A stretch of DNA of 64,000 bases from Roseivirga echinicomitans (GCF_001592935.1 NZ_LRDB01000012.1:124001-188000), one strand, 5' to 3'; shown: positions 1-9,415, numbered from the stretch's first letter. Notes: generated by a model not told the origin, from the sequence alone. A program made the numbers and translations.

Positions 1-525
1 TCGAAAGAAGTATATAAGTCTGAAATTATAGGCTATTACGAACGTGGTTCAACCAAGTTTTGGCAGTCCAGCTTTGCACTTGTGGGCAGTTACTATACCG
101 ATGGAGGTGCGGAAGCCGCTTTGACTTCTCGTCTTTTTGCAAATTTCAAAATAGAGAATAAATCAAGGTTTTCACCTTTTGCAGAACTGTTTGTGTCTGC
201 CGCCAATAGAAGTCAAGAGAACGGAAATCCATACTGGATGGTTGACAGTAGGCTTTACGGTGGAGGAGGTTTGGCTTGGACTTATGGAAAGGACGAACGA
301 AAACTAAAGAGCAGGATAGAAGCTGGCTATTTCTTTGATAGCTATACTGAGGGGTTCTTAAGGGTAACAGGTAACGTATCCTTCCCAATCAAAGAATTTA
401 CCTATGTGACCACCCAATTTGAGCTGTTCAACCAGTCACTTTACTATTCTAATGGCATTCAATTCGGCATCAAGCATTTCTTAGATCGAAAGAGAAAATA
501 CACTTACAAGCCTAGATCTTATTAA
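1..525 (+). CDS. C-terminal part of an unknown, probably outer-membrane protein (5' end outside window)
   Basis: The reading frame is open from base 1 and ends at a TAA at 523-525, so about 174 residues of a longer protein are visible; the first in-frame GTG (82) is unlikely to be the start. The visible part alternates aromatic/hydrophobic and polar residues in short strands (for example FANFKIENK, FTYVTTQFELF) and ends in a basic, tyrosine-rich tail (RKRKYTYKPRSY). This looks like the last strands of an outer-membrane beta-barrel, but I recognise no named family. No catalytic motif is visible. It could also be a soluble beta-rich protein. It is followed by a hairpin at 541-568. Confidence 0.6.
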   Translation, partial: SKEVYKSEIIGYYERGSTKFWQSSFALVGSYYTDGGAEAALTSRLFANFKIENKSRFSPFAELFVSAANRSQENGNPYWMVDSRLYGGGGLAWTYGKDERKLKSRIEAGYFFDSYTEGFLRVTGNVSFPIKEFTYVTTQFELFNQSLYYSNGIQFGIKHFLDRKRKYTYKPRSY

Positions 526-540
526 CCAATTCATTTCCTT

Positions 541-568
541 TCCTGACTCCGAGACTTCGGAGGAAGGA
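541..568. repeat. Imperfect palindrome (REP-like or terminator hairpin)
   Basis: Arms TCCT-GA-CTCCGA and TCGGAG-GA-AGGA face each other across a GACT loop: a perfect 6-bp inner stem, a GA/GA internal mismatch and a 4-bp outer stem. It lies 16 bases after the stop of the upstream gene. The following bases (TCTAAGCTATTTT) are not a good U-tract, so a dispersed palindromic repeat is as likely as a terminator. Confidence 0.55.
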
Positions 569-600
569 TCTAAGCTATTTTGAGTCTCGTCACGCGCTTA

Positions 601-632
601 TTTGTTTTACAAAAATAGATGTTATAGATTTG
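601..632 (+). promoter_or_regulatory. padR promoter, Bacteroidota type
   Basis: TTTG at 601-604 and TAGATTTG at 625-632 match the Bacteroidota -33 TTTG and -7 TAnnTTTG elements, separated by 20 bases. The -7 element lies inside the first palindrome of the operator at 625-656, so repressor binding there would block the promoter. No Shine-Dalgarno sequence precedes the ATG at 663, which is usual in this phylum. Confidence 0.65.
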
Positions 633-656
633 ATCTATGTTTGTAGATTAAATCTA
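625..656. promoter_or_regulatory. Twin palindromic operator, likely bound by PadR
   Basis: Two near-identical dyads are visible: TAGATTTGATCTA (625-637, 5-bp arms) and TAGATTAAATCTA (644-656, 6-bp arms). Their centres are 19 bases apart, about two helical turns, so two repressor dimers would sit on the same DNA face. The pair covers the -7 element and ends 6 bases before the padR start codon. Autorepression by the adjacent PadR protein is inferred; PadR-family repressors are known to bind such short dyads. Confidence 0.65.
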
Positions 657-662
657 AGTCAT

Positions 663-992
663 ATGAAGGGCGATAACATTGGTGAACTAGAAGAGATTGT
701 ACTGCTACTCGTAGGAGTGCTATACGAAGACGCTTACGGGGTTTCTGTTTTGAAAGAAATGAAAGAGCAGATCGGACGTGAAGTCAACATCAGCGCCATT
801 CATGCGGTTTTGAATCGCTTAGAAGAGAAAGGGCTGCTCACTTCTGATATGGGAGGGGCGTCACAAGTTCGGGGCGGGAGAAGAAAACGCTACTATACAC
901 TTACATCAACAGGTCGTGCCGTTTTGGATCAGGTCAAATCCATGCGCGACAAACTCTACAATCAATTACCTGCACTCAATTTTTCAGCATGA
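663..992 (+). CDS. PadR-family transcriptional regulator
   Basis: A 109-residue winged-helix regulator. The protein from ATG 663 has the PadR pattern: EEIVLLLVGVLYEDAYGVSVLKEM (helices 1-2), then NISAIHAVLNRLEEKGLLTSDM (recognition helix) and a wing with GGRRKRYYTLTSTGR. It lacks the long C-terminal domain of larger PadR proteins, as is usual for the subfamily-2 type. A TTG start at 630 would place the start inside the operator, so ATG 663 is preferred. The stop overlaps the start of the permease gene by 4 bases (ATGA), implying translational coupling. It probably represses its own operon through the twin palindrome at 625-656; the signal it senses is unknown. Confidence 0.9.
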   Translation: MKGDNIGELEEIVLLLVGVLYEDAYGVSVLKEMKEQIGREVNISAIHAVLNRLEEKGLLTSDMGGASQVRGGRRKRYYTLTSTGRAVLDQVKSMRDKLYNQLPALNFSA

Positions 993-3565
993 AAGATTTA
1001 GAGCAACCAAAACCACCACGCTGGGCAGACCGCTTTCTGGAGTGGTATTGCAGTCCTAGACTATTGGAGCAAATTCAAGGCGATGTGCATGAACTATTTT
1101 TCTGGCGATTAGAAGAAAAAGGAGTGCAAAGTGCCAAACGCGCTTTCGCTTGGGACATTATTCGCCTCTTCAGGTGGAAGAATATCAAAAGAAAGTCAAG
1201 TCAAACAACTCAATTTAACAACATTGCTATGTTCAAAAACTATTTTAAAATCGGTTGGCGAAATATTCTTCGTCAAAAAATGCCCTCGTTTATCAATATC
1301 ACTGGGCTGTCTTGTGCCATAGGCTGCTGTTTAGTGGCCTTCATGTTCATCGAACCACGTGTCATCAAGGATCAATTTCATGAAAACGGTAAAAACATTT
1401 ACCTGGTCGCTCACGAAGCATTTGTGGAGGGTGAGCTGGGCAAGTATGGAACTTTTGATTCCGGCTTGGCGGAAGACTTGCTTGATCATTTTCCTCAAGT
1501 AAAGCGCATAAGCCGATATAAAGGAGCTCAGAATGTTTTTCGGATTAAGGATAATATTTTCAGAAGCTATGTCAATTATGTGGACCCCGATTTCTTAATG
1601 TCCTTCTCTTTTCCTATGGTTCAGGGAAGTAAGAATGTACTGGAAGATCCCTCCAAGATTGTCATAGACCAATCCACTGCTGTTAGGTTTTTCGGAGATG
1701 AATATCCGATTGATAAATTAGTAAAAGTCATTTTTGGAGAAGAGGAAATAACCTTTGCGGTTGGTGGAGTGATGGAGGATGTCCCAACCAATTCTAGTTT
1801 GAGACCTAGTTTTCTGTTGAATTATGAAGTGTTGGAGGGCCGAGGGGTGCCAACGCAAAACAATGATGTAACATTTATAGAATTGAAGGACGGAGTAGAT
1901 GCAACCGAGCTGGAAAGTTCGTTTCAGTCAATGGTCGCCCTGCAGAATGGATTGAAACCAGATGCACAATATGAGTCCATTTTTCTTGTGTCTTTAGAGA
2001 CTATGTCGAATCGAGACTTGTTGGGTGCGCCAGGAGGGTCTCTGCCAATGGCTCCAATGATTCTTCTAATTTCAATTGCGACATTTATGTTGTTGCTGGC
2101 TGTTTCTAACTATGTGAATATTGCCATTCTGATGGCAACAAAGCGTGTAAAAGAAATAGGGATTAGAAAGACAATAGGTGGTAAGCGACAGCAAATAATC
2201 ATTCAATTCTTAACAGAGAACCTAATTCTCTGTTTTATTTCTATTTGCCTTGGCCTGTTTCTTGCAAAAGCCTTTTTTCTCCCTTGGTTCAATGAAATAT
2301 CTGGCGGAACAGTTGCAAACGATCCATTTTCAAACTCAAATATCTGGTTATTCTTAAGTGCACTTTTGGTAGTGGTAACACTATTTTCAGGATTCTACCC
2401 GGCATTTTATATTTCGAAATTTAAACCTTCTATAATTTTTAGAGGTAAAGAGAATTTGGGACGCGAATGGGGCTTTTCTGGCACCCTGATTACATTCCAA
2501 TTGGTACTATCAATTATCACAATAGTTGCAGGTATTATGTTTGTCAAAACGAACAGCCTGATTGAGAATTTAGAGTGGGGTTTTGAAAAAAACGATAGAA
2601 TTTTAGTGAATATACCTGAATCTGGTACATATCGATCTATTGTAAATCAGATGACTGCGTTATCGGGGGTTGAAGAAGTGGCTGGTACATCTGATATTTT
2701 TGGAGACGCTTATGAGAGCATTTCTTTCTATTTGGATGAAAACGGAAATAATGCAAATATTATTCGCTCAAGCGCGATCTATCCAGAGTTTATGGGTTTG
2801 AAACTGAAGGAAGGAAGGTTTTTCGATTCTGAATTAGAAAGTGATGTCCAGTCTTCGGTGATGGTAAATGACTACTTCATTAGAAGATATGAATTGAGCG
2901 TGGACGATTATATTCAAATTGACAGCTTACCCCATAAAATTGTTGGTGTGCTTGAGGATTTTCATTACCGAAGTTTAGAAGACAGGATTGAGCCGGTCAT
3001 TATAAAAGCTATGCCCGATTCCGTTATGAAGTATCTTACGATTAAAGTAAGTAATGGGAACGAGGCTGAGATGGAACCAAAGATTAAAGAAGCTTGGTTG
3101 GGAATAGTTCAAAACAGGCCATATAATGGACAGGTTCAATCGAGAATTTTTGATAGAGGCTTTGAAGATAGCAGAGGACTAAGAAATACGCTTCTATTTA
3201 CCGCTACTTTGGCCACCTGGCTTGCGGCCATGGGTATTTTTGGATTAGCATCTTTAAGCATGTCAAGCAAAATGAAGGAATTCGGAATAAAAAAGGTGCT
3301 AGGGGCTAATCTGATGCAGCTTACTAAGTCGGTCTATATTAGATTTATAATTATGCTGTCCATAGCAATTGTCATTGGAAGTGCCTTGGCTATACTGGTG
3401 ATAGGCGCTTTGCTTGATCAAGTTTATGGATATCACGATCCTGTCAATTTGGTGCCATTGGTGTCTGCGTCTGTAATTCTTGCTGTGGTGGCTTTTACAA
3501 CGATAACTTCACAAATAGGAAAGGTAAAAAAGATGAACCCTGCTGAAACCTTAAGAATGGAATGA
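989..3565 (+). CDS. Two-FtsX-domain ABC transporter permease with N-terminal prefix domain
   Basis: An 858-residue MacB/FtsX-type permease. Residues 1 to about 75 form a soluble prefix (WADRFLEWYCSPRLLEQIQGD) typical of Cytophagales permeases that follow padR genes. A membrane helix at about 92-117 precedes the first periplasmic MacB-like domain; helices near 355-380, 405-425 and 450-470 form the first FtsX unit, with the coupling stretch KRVKEIGIRKTIGGKRQQI. The second unit has helices near 497-518, 734-755, 787-810 and 825-843 with the matching MKEFGIKKVLGANLMQL. No ATPase gene is adjacent, so an ATP-binding subunit must come from elsewhere (compare 21577-22290). Co-transcribed with padR. 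Substrate unknown; efflux of lipophilic compounds, peptides or lipoproteins is plausible. Confidence 0.9.
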   Translation: MKDLEQPKPPRWADRFLEWYCSPRLLEQIQGDVHELFFWRLEEKGVQSAKRAFAWDIIRLFRWKNIKRKSSQTTQFNNIAMFKNYFKIGWRNILRQKMPSFINITGLSCAIGCCLVAFMFIEPRVIKDQFHENGKNIYLVAHEAFVEGELGKYGTFDSGLAEDLLDHFPQVKRISRYKGAQNVFRIKDNIFRSYVNYVDPDFLMSFSFPMVQGSKNVLEDPSKIVIDQSTAVRFFGDEYPIDKLVKVIFGEEEITFAVGGVMEDVPTNSSLRPSFLLNYEVLEGRGVPTQNNDVTFIELKDGVDATELESSFQSMVALQNGLKPDAQYESIFLVSLETMSNRDLLGAPGGSLPMAPMILLISIATFMLLLAVSNYVNIAILMATKRVKEIGIRKTIGGKRQQIIIQFLTENLILCFISICLGLFLAKAFFLPWFNEISGGTVANDPFSNSNIWLFLSALLVVVTLFSGFYPAFYISKFKPSIIFRGKENLGREWGFSGTLITFQLVLSIITIVAGIMFVKTNSLIENLEWGFEKNDRILVNIPESGTYRSIVNQMTALSGVEEVAGTSDIFGDAYESISFYLDENGNNANIIRSSAIYPEFMGLKLKEGRFFDSELESDVQSSVMVNDYFIRRYELSVDDYIQIDSLPHKIVGVLEDFHYRSLEDRIEPVIIKAMPDSVMKYLTIKVSNGNEAEMEPKIKEAWLGIVQNRPYNGQVQSRIFDRGFEDSRGLRNTLLFTATLATWLAAMGIFGLASLSMSSKMKEFGIKKVLGANLMQLTKSVYIRFIIMLSIAIVIGSALAILVIGALLDQVYGYHDPVNLVPLVSASVILAVVAFTTITSQIGKVKKMNPAETLRME

Positions 3566-3571
3566 TGTAAC

Positions 3572-3611
3572 AAAAACGAGCTTTGACCAGTGTATGATCA
3601 AAGCCCGTTTT
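3572..3611 (+). terminator. Rho-independent terminator after the permease gene
   Basis: AAAACGAGCTTTGA pairs with TCAAAGCCCGTTTT with one mismatch; the downstream arm runs into TTTTAATT. It begins about 6 bases after the permease stop and separates the PadR operon from the A2M operon. Confidence 0.75.
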
Positions 3612-3805
3612 AATTCACCTGTTAAGTGAAGTAAGTTATTAACCCTCAATAATTAAACATCAAAACGAATCGTCCCGATAATTTATTTGTGCTATTTTTT
3701 CTGATTCATGCAATAAATTCATCTTTCTTAGTTATCTATTTGGAGCGGTAATTTTTATATTGAGCCATCAGCGTTCCGATCTCTTACTGTCTTAATTAAA
3801 TTGAA

Positions 3806-6800
3806 ATGCCATTGTCCAAAACTTCACTTTTGGGTGCCTTATTGTGCCTCGTGTTTATCACTTCCTGTGGTGATAAGAAAACCCCAATAGATCAGCTAAA
3901 TAAGCAGGCCGATGAGGCCTTTTCGGCTTATGTTTCATCCTATACATCTGGTAAAGTCTCCACTCGTTCGACCATTATGGTTCGATTGGTTGAGTCTGTA
4001 ACCGATGCTCAATTGAACACGGATCCAACTTCACTTTTCCAGTTTACGCCAGATGTTTCTGGGAAGGCCCGTTGGGTGGGGAATAATGTAGTGGAGTACC
4101 AGCCTTCATCTCCTCTCAAATCAGGCACTTTGTACAACGGAACGCTAAAGTTGAGCAACCTGAAAGAAGTAGAAGAGGAGCTCAAGAATTTCAATTTTGG
4201 TTTTGAAACCCTCAGTCAGAATTTCGACCTAGACATAGAACAAATTGCCTCAGATGCTGAAGATGCCATGCGCAAGCAAGTTATCGAAGGGCAGTTCAAT
4301 ACTGCTGATTTTGTCGATTCTGCTGCTGTGGTAAGAGCGGTGTCGTTCAAACAACCGGGCAGTAATCTTTCGGTACAATGGGAAATAGACAAATTAAACG
4401 GAACGGCTCACAAATTTAAGGTACAGGGAATTGAAAGAAAGGAGAAAGCTTCGGGCGTTGAAGTGTTCGTTGATGGCAGCAGTTTAGGGGTAGATCGTGA
4501 TGCACGCACTGTGGTGCCGGTGGCTATTTTGGGCGATTTCAACGTGTTGGATGTTAAAGTGGTGAAAACAGGTGATCCGTATGTTCTCGTGAGTTTTTCA
4601 GATCCACTGAAAGAAAATCAAGACCTGACGGGCTTAATTACAGTAGAAGGCCAAAATAACCTTCGCTATTCGATTGATGGTAATAACGTAAAGGTATTTG
4701 TGACATCTGATATTTCTGGTGTCAAGGCGGTAAAAGCATATCCTGGAGTTCGTAATCTCCTAGACTTTAAAATGAAGGAGCTTTATCAGAATGTTGTCAA
4801 TTTTGAGCAATTGAAGCCTTTATTGAAGCTCAATGCAAAAGGTACAATTCTTCCAAGTACCGATGGCCTCATCCTTCCCTTCGAAGCGGTAAATTTGAAT
4901 GCGGTTGATGTAATCGTCATCAAAGTATTTGAGCGCAATGTGCTCCAATTTCTTCAGGTAAACGAATTCAATGGAAATCAGCAATTGCGCAGGGTTGGGA
5001 AGCCAGTTTTGCAAAAGCGTATTCCGCTCAACGAATCAGGAGTATTTGATTTAGGGAAATGGAATCGTTTCACTTTAGACTTAAACGAACTCATTCAGAC
5101 CGAACCGGGAGCAATTTACCAAGTGCGAATTAACTTCAAAAGAGCATATTCCACTTTTGGTTGTGCTGCACCAATGAGTGAAGCGCCAGCCTTAATTGGA
5201 GAAATTCCTGAAGATAATTGGGATGCTTATTCTGGCGACAATGACGGTGAGTACGATAGTTATTATGACTATAACTACGGAAGAAACTACAACTGGCAGG
5301 ACCGTGATGACCCCTGTACGGATTCCTATTATGTGGGCAATAACAGGACGGTAAGCAAAAACATTTTAGCATCGGATTTAGGGATGATCGCTAAAATTGG
5401 GAATAACAGAAAACTGACGGCTTTTGTCACCGACTTGAAAACTACTAAGCCTGTTTCTGGTATTTCAGTAGATGTTTATGACTTTCAAGAAGAAAAAATC
5501 GCAACAGTTACAACTGATGGTCAAGGTAAAATAGAAACTCATTTATTGAGAAAGCCATTTCTATTGGTAGCCAATAGAGGTGCGGAGCGTGGCTATTTAA
5601 AACTCTCTGATGGTCTCTCACTCTCTATGAGTAATTTCAATACAGGCGGTGCACGAGTAGAAAGAGGGTTGAAAGGGTTTATGTATGGCGAAAGGGGCGT
5701 TTGGCGTCCGGGGGATGATATTTATTTGAACTTCATTTTAGAGGATAAAGAAGACAATCTGCCAAATGACCATCCTGTAGTTTTTGAACTGATTGACCCA
5801 TCTGGAAATACCAAGCAGCGCATCGTAAGAACGCAGTCCGTAGATGGTTTTTATGATTTCAAAACCCAAACTGCCGACACCGACCCAACAGGCAACTGGA
5901 CAGCAAAAGTGAGTTTAGGTGGTGCAGAGTTCACCAAACGCGTAAAGGTGGAAACAGTCAAGCCAAACCGCCTCAAGATTGACTTAGATTTTGGAGTAGA
6001 CAGGCTAACTGCTGCCACTACGTTTGTGTCGGGTGATTTGAATGTAAAATGGCTCACGGGTGCTGCTGCCAGAAACTTGAAGGCCGAATTCGACCTCTAT
6101 TTGAATCCAGTCACGACCACTTTCAAAGACTTTCCTAACTATTCATTTGATGATGATGCGAAGAACTTCAACCAACAACCCACTCAGGTTTTTTCAGGTG
6201 AAGTAGACGCTTCTGGTCACTCAAAAGTGAACTTGAAAATTGGTTCAGAACTAAATTCTCCGGGGGCTGTGATGGCCACCTTTAAAGGTAAGGTATACGA
6301 GCCAGGAGGTGATTTCAGTATCGATCAATTCAGTATTCCTTTCTATCCCTACACTTCATTTGTGGGCGTGAAAAAGCCCGATGGCGACAGAAGAGGCCAG
6401 CTGGTGACGGGCAAGTCACATCAGTTGAGTGTGGTTACTGTGGATTCCAAAGGAAATAGCATCGACAGAAAGGGGTTGATATTTGAAGTGTATAAACTCG
6501 GTTGGCGCTGGTGGTGGGACGGTGGTCAAAACGATATTGCCAATTACATTGGTGCCAACTACAACAAACCAGTAACGACCAAAACGTTGAGTACCACGGG
6601 CGGTAAAACTACCGTGGATGTGAATATTGGTGATCGTGAATGGGGACGCTATTACATTCGTGTGACAGACCCTGTTTCTAAACACTCCACTGGGACAATA
6701 GCCTACTTTGATTGGCCAGGTTGGGCAGACGATAATAACCGTCCAGGAGGTGCATCACTTTTGGCCTTTTCAACCAACAAGGAGGATTATAATATTGGTG

Positions 6801-9361
6801 AAAAAGTGAAAATCAATATTCCATCAAACTCAGAAGGAAGAGCATTGGTGAGTGTGGAGAATGGCAGCAAGGTAGTTACTTCCTATTGGGTGGAAACCGG
6901 TAAAGGAGAAACAGCATTTGAATTTGAGACCACGGAAGAAATGGTGCCAAATGCTTATGTGAATACCACCCTTTTGCAGCCCCATGCACAAACCAGAAAC
7001 GATTTGCCGATCAGGCTTTATGGGGTGGTTCCGATCAATGTAAGCAACCCAAAAACCAAACTGAATCCTGAAATTTCATTGCCAAACGTTCTCGAACCAG
7101 AATCGGATGTAACGGTGAAGGTGAGTGAAAAGGATGGCCGTGCAATGACTTATACCATCGCAGTGGTAGACGAAGGCTTGCTTGATATCACGCGTTTTGG
7201 TACACCAGACCCTTGGTCGAATTTCTATGCACGTCAGGCTTTGGGTGTGAAAACTTGGGACTTGTTCGATGATGTAACAAATGCTTACAATGGAGAGCTT
7301 ACGCGTTTATTGGCGCTTGGTGGTGATGGCACGAATGCTAAACCGGAAAGTGCCAAGGCCAATCGTTTCAAGCCAGTGGTCAAACACTTGGGGCCTTTCA
7401 GGTTGGAAGCCGGGAAGACCGCTTCGCATACTTTTAAAATACCAAATTATGTAGGTTCTGTGCGTACCATGGTGGTGGCAGGAAAAGATGGCGCTTACGG
7501 GAAAGCAGAAAAAGCAACGCCAGTACGTAAACCGTTGATGGTGTTGGGTACGCTGCCAAGGGTAATTGGTCCAGGAGAAAAAGTGAAATTGCCAGTCAGT
7601 GTTTTTGCCATGGAGCCATCGGTGAAAGATGTGAAAGTTTCCGTAAAGGGTAACGCCTTATTGAAAACCGTTGGTGCCACACAACAAACTTTGACCTTTA
7701 ATGAAATTGGTGATAAGATCATCGATTTCGAACTAGAGGTAAGTGAAACACTAGGCATAGGCACGGTTGAAATAGTGGCTACATCAGGAAATGAAACCGC
7801 AACTTATAAAGTGGAAATTGATGTGCGCAGTCCTAATCCACCTGCTACCGATGTAATTGCCAAGGCACTTCAGGCGGGCCAAAGCTGGAATCAGTCTTTT
7901 GACCAAATGGGAATGGCAGGCACGAATAAGGTACAACTTGAGCTTTCTGTAATTCCTCCTATCAACCTTGGGAAACGCTTGAATTACTTGATTGGCTATC
8001 CGCATGGCTGTATCGAACAAACCACTTCTGCAGTTTTTCCTCAACTCTTTTTAGGAGATATTATGGAATTGACGGCTGATAGAAAAACTGAAATAGAAAG
8101 AAACATTAAGGCGGCCATTGACAGAATGTCGAAGTTTCAAACGAGTGAAGGAGGATTCTCTTATTGGCCGGGCCAAAGTGATGATAACGATTGGGGTACA
8201 AATTACGCTGGTCATTTCTTGATGGAGGCCATAGATAAGGGCTATAATATTCCTTCCAACTTACTTAGAAACTGGACGAAATTCCAAAGTAAAAAAGCCA
8301 AGAATTGGATGCGCTATGATCGATACAATGATGATTTGATGCAGGCTTATCGACTCTATACTTTGGCTTTGGCGCAAAGCCCTGAGTTAGGTGCTATGAA
8401 CCGCTTGAGAGAAGATAATAGCCTTTCGCTGGAAGCGAAATGGAGATTGGCGGCAGCTTATGCAGTGGCAGGAAAGGTAAATGTGGCGAAAGAGTTAATT
8501 GCTTCAGAACCTAAGGTGTCTAAAGCAAAATCGAATTACTACTATTACGGTTCTCAAACCCGAGACAATGCCATGATATTAGAGACATTGGGCTTACTTA
8601 AAATGCAAAACGAAGGCATGACTTTATTGAGAACTGTAGCTGATGATCTCGGTGCCGATCGTTGGATGAGCACACAAACAACGGCTTACTCGCTGCTTTC
8701 AGTCATCAAGTTTTCAGGAGTGGATAAAACCTCAAAGGGCTTAGAAGCCTCTTATGTTTTGAATTCAGGTTCGAGCCAAAGTATAGAGACGGCCAAGCCT
8801 GTGAAGTTAATCGATGTGCCTGTGGATGGAGCAAAAGCTGGTGCCATTAAGGTGGAGAATAAGGGCGAAGGAGTGCTCTTTGCCAGAGTCATTAAAACGG
8901 GTCAACCTTTGGCTGGAAATGAAACTGCTGCCTCGAATGGTCTGACAATAAAAGTGACCTACGTAGATAGAAACGGGCAAAGTGTAGAGCCGAGCAGTTT
9001 GAGCCAAGGCACCGATTTCTTTGCTGAAGTTTCGGTATTCAATACTGGAACAAGAGGGATTTATGAGAACCTCGCTTTGAGTCAGGTTTTCCCTTCAGGT
9101 TGGGAAATCTTGAATGATCGATTGAATGAAATCCCAGGTGCTGCCACTTCGCAGAACTATACTTACCAAGATATTCGGGACGATAGGGTTTATACATATT
9201 TCGATTTAAAACCGAACGAGAGAAAGCTGTTCAAAGTAGCCCTGAATGCCACTTATGCGGGACGTTTCTATCTGCCGGCCGTTGGAGTTCAGGCCATGTA
9301 CGATAATACCATCAGTGCACGTGTTCCTGGTCAATGGGTGGAGGTTAAGCGCGTAAATTAG
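3806..9361 (+). CDS. Alpha-2-macroglobulin family lipoprotein with thioester (YfhM-like)
   Basis: An 1851-residue bacterial alpha-2-macroglobulin, thought to trap proteases that reach the periplasm. The N-terminus is a lipoprotein signal with lipobox ITSC (Cys21), so it is lipid-anchored. The middle holds the MG-type beta-sandwich domains, including the GERGVWRPGDDIYLNF stretch typical of the family. The thioester motif CIEQ is present at residues 1402-1405 (Cys encoded at 8009-8011) within GYPHGCIEQTTSAVFPQ, followed by the alpha-helical thioester domain and a C-terminal receptor-like domain. Residues about 471-515 form a Tyr/Asp/Asn-rich insert with cysteines on both sides. It lies 54 bases upstream of pbpC, the conserved pairing in which PbpC repairs peptidoglycan after a breach. 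Longer than E. coli YfhM (about 1650 residues). Confidence 0.95.
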   Translation: MPLSKTSLLGALLCLVFITSCGDKKTPIDQLNKQADEAFSAYVSSYTSGKVSTRSTIMVRLVESVTDAQLNTDPTSLFQFTPDVSGKARWVGNNVVEYQPSSPLKSGTLYNGTLKLSNLKEVEEELKNFNFGFETLSQNFDLDIEQIASDAEDAMRKQVIEGQFNTADFVDSAAVVRAVSFKQPGSNLSVQWEIDKLNGTAHKFKVQGIERKEKASGVEVFVDGSSLGVDRDARTVVPVAILGDFNVLDVKVVKTGDPYVLVSFSDPLKENQDLTGLITVEGQNNLRYSIDGNNVKVFVTSDISGVKAVKAYPGVRNLLDFKMKELYQNVVNFEQLKPLLKLNAKGTILPSTDGLILPFEAVNLNAVDVIVIKVFERNVLQFLQVNEFNGNQQLRRVGKPVLQKRIPLNESGVFDLGKWNRFTLDLNELIQTEPGAIYQVRINFKRAYSTFGCAAPMSEAPALIGEIPEDNWDAYSGDNDGEYDSYYDYNYGRNYNWQDRDDPCTDSYYVGNNRTVSKNILASDLGMIAKIGNNRKLTAFVTDLKTTKPVSGISVDVYDFQEEKIATVTTDGQGKIETHLLRKPFLLVANRGAERGYLKLSDGLSLSMSNFNTGGARVERGLKGFMYGERGVWRPGDDIYLNFILEDKEDNLPNDHPVVFELIDPSGNTKQRIVRTQSVDGFYDFKTQTADTDPTGNWTAKVSLGGAEFTKRVKVETVKPNRLKIDLDFGVDRLTAATTFVSGDLNVKWLTGAAARNLKAEFDLYLNPVTTTFKDFPNYSFDDDAKNFNQQPTQVFSGEVDASGHSKVNLKIGSELNSPGAVMATFKGKVYEPGGDFSIDQFSIPFYPYTSFVGVKKPDGDRRGQLVTGKSHQLSVVTVDSKGNSIDRKGLIFEVYKLGWRWWWDGGQNDIANYIGANYNKPVTTKTLSTTGGKTTVDVNIGDREWGRYYIRVTDPVSKHSTGTIAYFDWPGWADDNNRPGGASLLAFSTNKEDYNIGEKVKINIPSNSEGRALVSVENGSKVVTSYWVETGKGETAFEFETTEEMVPNAYVNTTLLQPHAQTRNDLPIRLYGVVPINVSNPKTKLNPEISLPNVLEPESDVTVKVSEKDGRAMTYTIAVVDEGLLDITRFGTPDPWSNFYARQALGVKTWDLFDDVTNAYNGELTRLLALGGDGTNAKPESAKANRFKPVVKHLGPFRLEAGKTASHTFKIPNYVGSVRTMVVAGKDGAYGKAEKATPVRKPLMVLGTLPRVIGPGEKVKLPVSVFAMEPSVKDVKVSVKGNALLKTVGATQQTLTFNEIGDKIIDFELEVSETLGIGTVEIVATSGNETATYKVEIDVRSPNPPATDVIAKALQAGQSWNQSFDQMGMAGTNKVQLELSVIPPINLGKRLNYLIGYPHGCIEQTTSAVFPQLFLGDIMELTADRKTEIERNIKAAIDRMSKFQTSEGGFSYWPGQSDDNDWGTNYAGHFLMEAIDKGYNIPSNLLRNWTKFQSKKAKNWMRYDRYNDDLMQAYRLYTLALAQSPELGAMNRLREDNSLSLEAKWRLAAAYAVAGKVNVAKELIASEPKVSKAKSNYYYYGSQTRDNAMILETLGLLKMQNEGMTLLRTVADDLGADRWMSTQTTAYSLLSVIKFSGVDKTSKGLEASYVLNSGSSQSIETAKPVKLIDVPVDGAKAGAIKVENKGEGVLFARVIKTGQPLAGNETAASNGLTIKVTYVDRNGQSVEPSSLSQGTDFFAEVSVFNTGTRGIYENLALSQVFPSGWEILNDRLNEIPGAATSQNYTYQDIRDDRVYTYFDLKPNERKLFKVALNATYAGRFYLPAVGVQAMYDNTISARVPGQWVEVKRVN

Positions 9362-9371
9362 AAAGAATAGC

Positions 9372-9404
9372 AGACCTGACAGGTTTCAAAAACCTGTTAG
9401 ATCT
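9372..9404. repeat. Imperfect 15-bp inverted repeat between A2M and pbpC genes
   Basis: The left arm AGACCTGACAGGTTT (9372-9386) and right arm AAACCTGTTAGATCT (9390-9404) are separated by CAA. 13 of 15 positions pair, and the other two become G-U pairs in RNA. It fills most of the 54-base gap between the two genes. The shape resembles the short dispersed palindromes common in Bacteroidota intergenic DNA; it could also act as an RNA-processing or stability hairpin between the cistrons. Confidence 0.7.
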
Positions 9405-9415
9405 TACCACACCGA

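Noticed and set aside
630..662. TTG start for padR giving 11 more residues
   Set aside because: It would put the start inside the operator and the -7 element; the PadR fold begins properly at ATG 663.
5136..5372. Minus-strand frames within the A2M gene
   Set aside because: They are antisense shadows of a continuous, motif-complete coding region.
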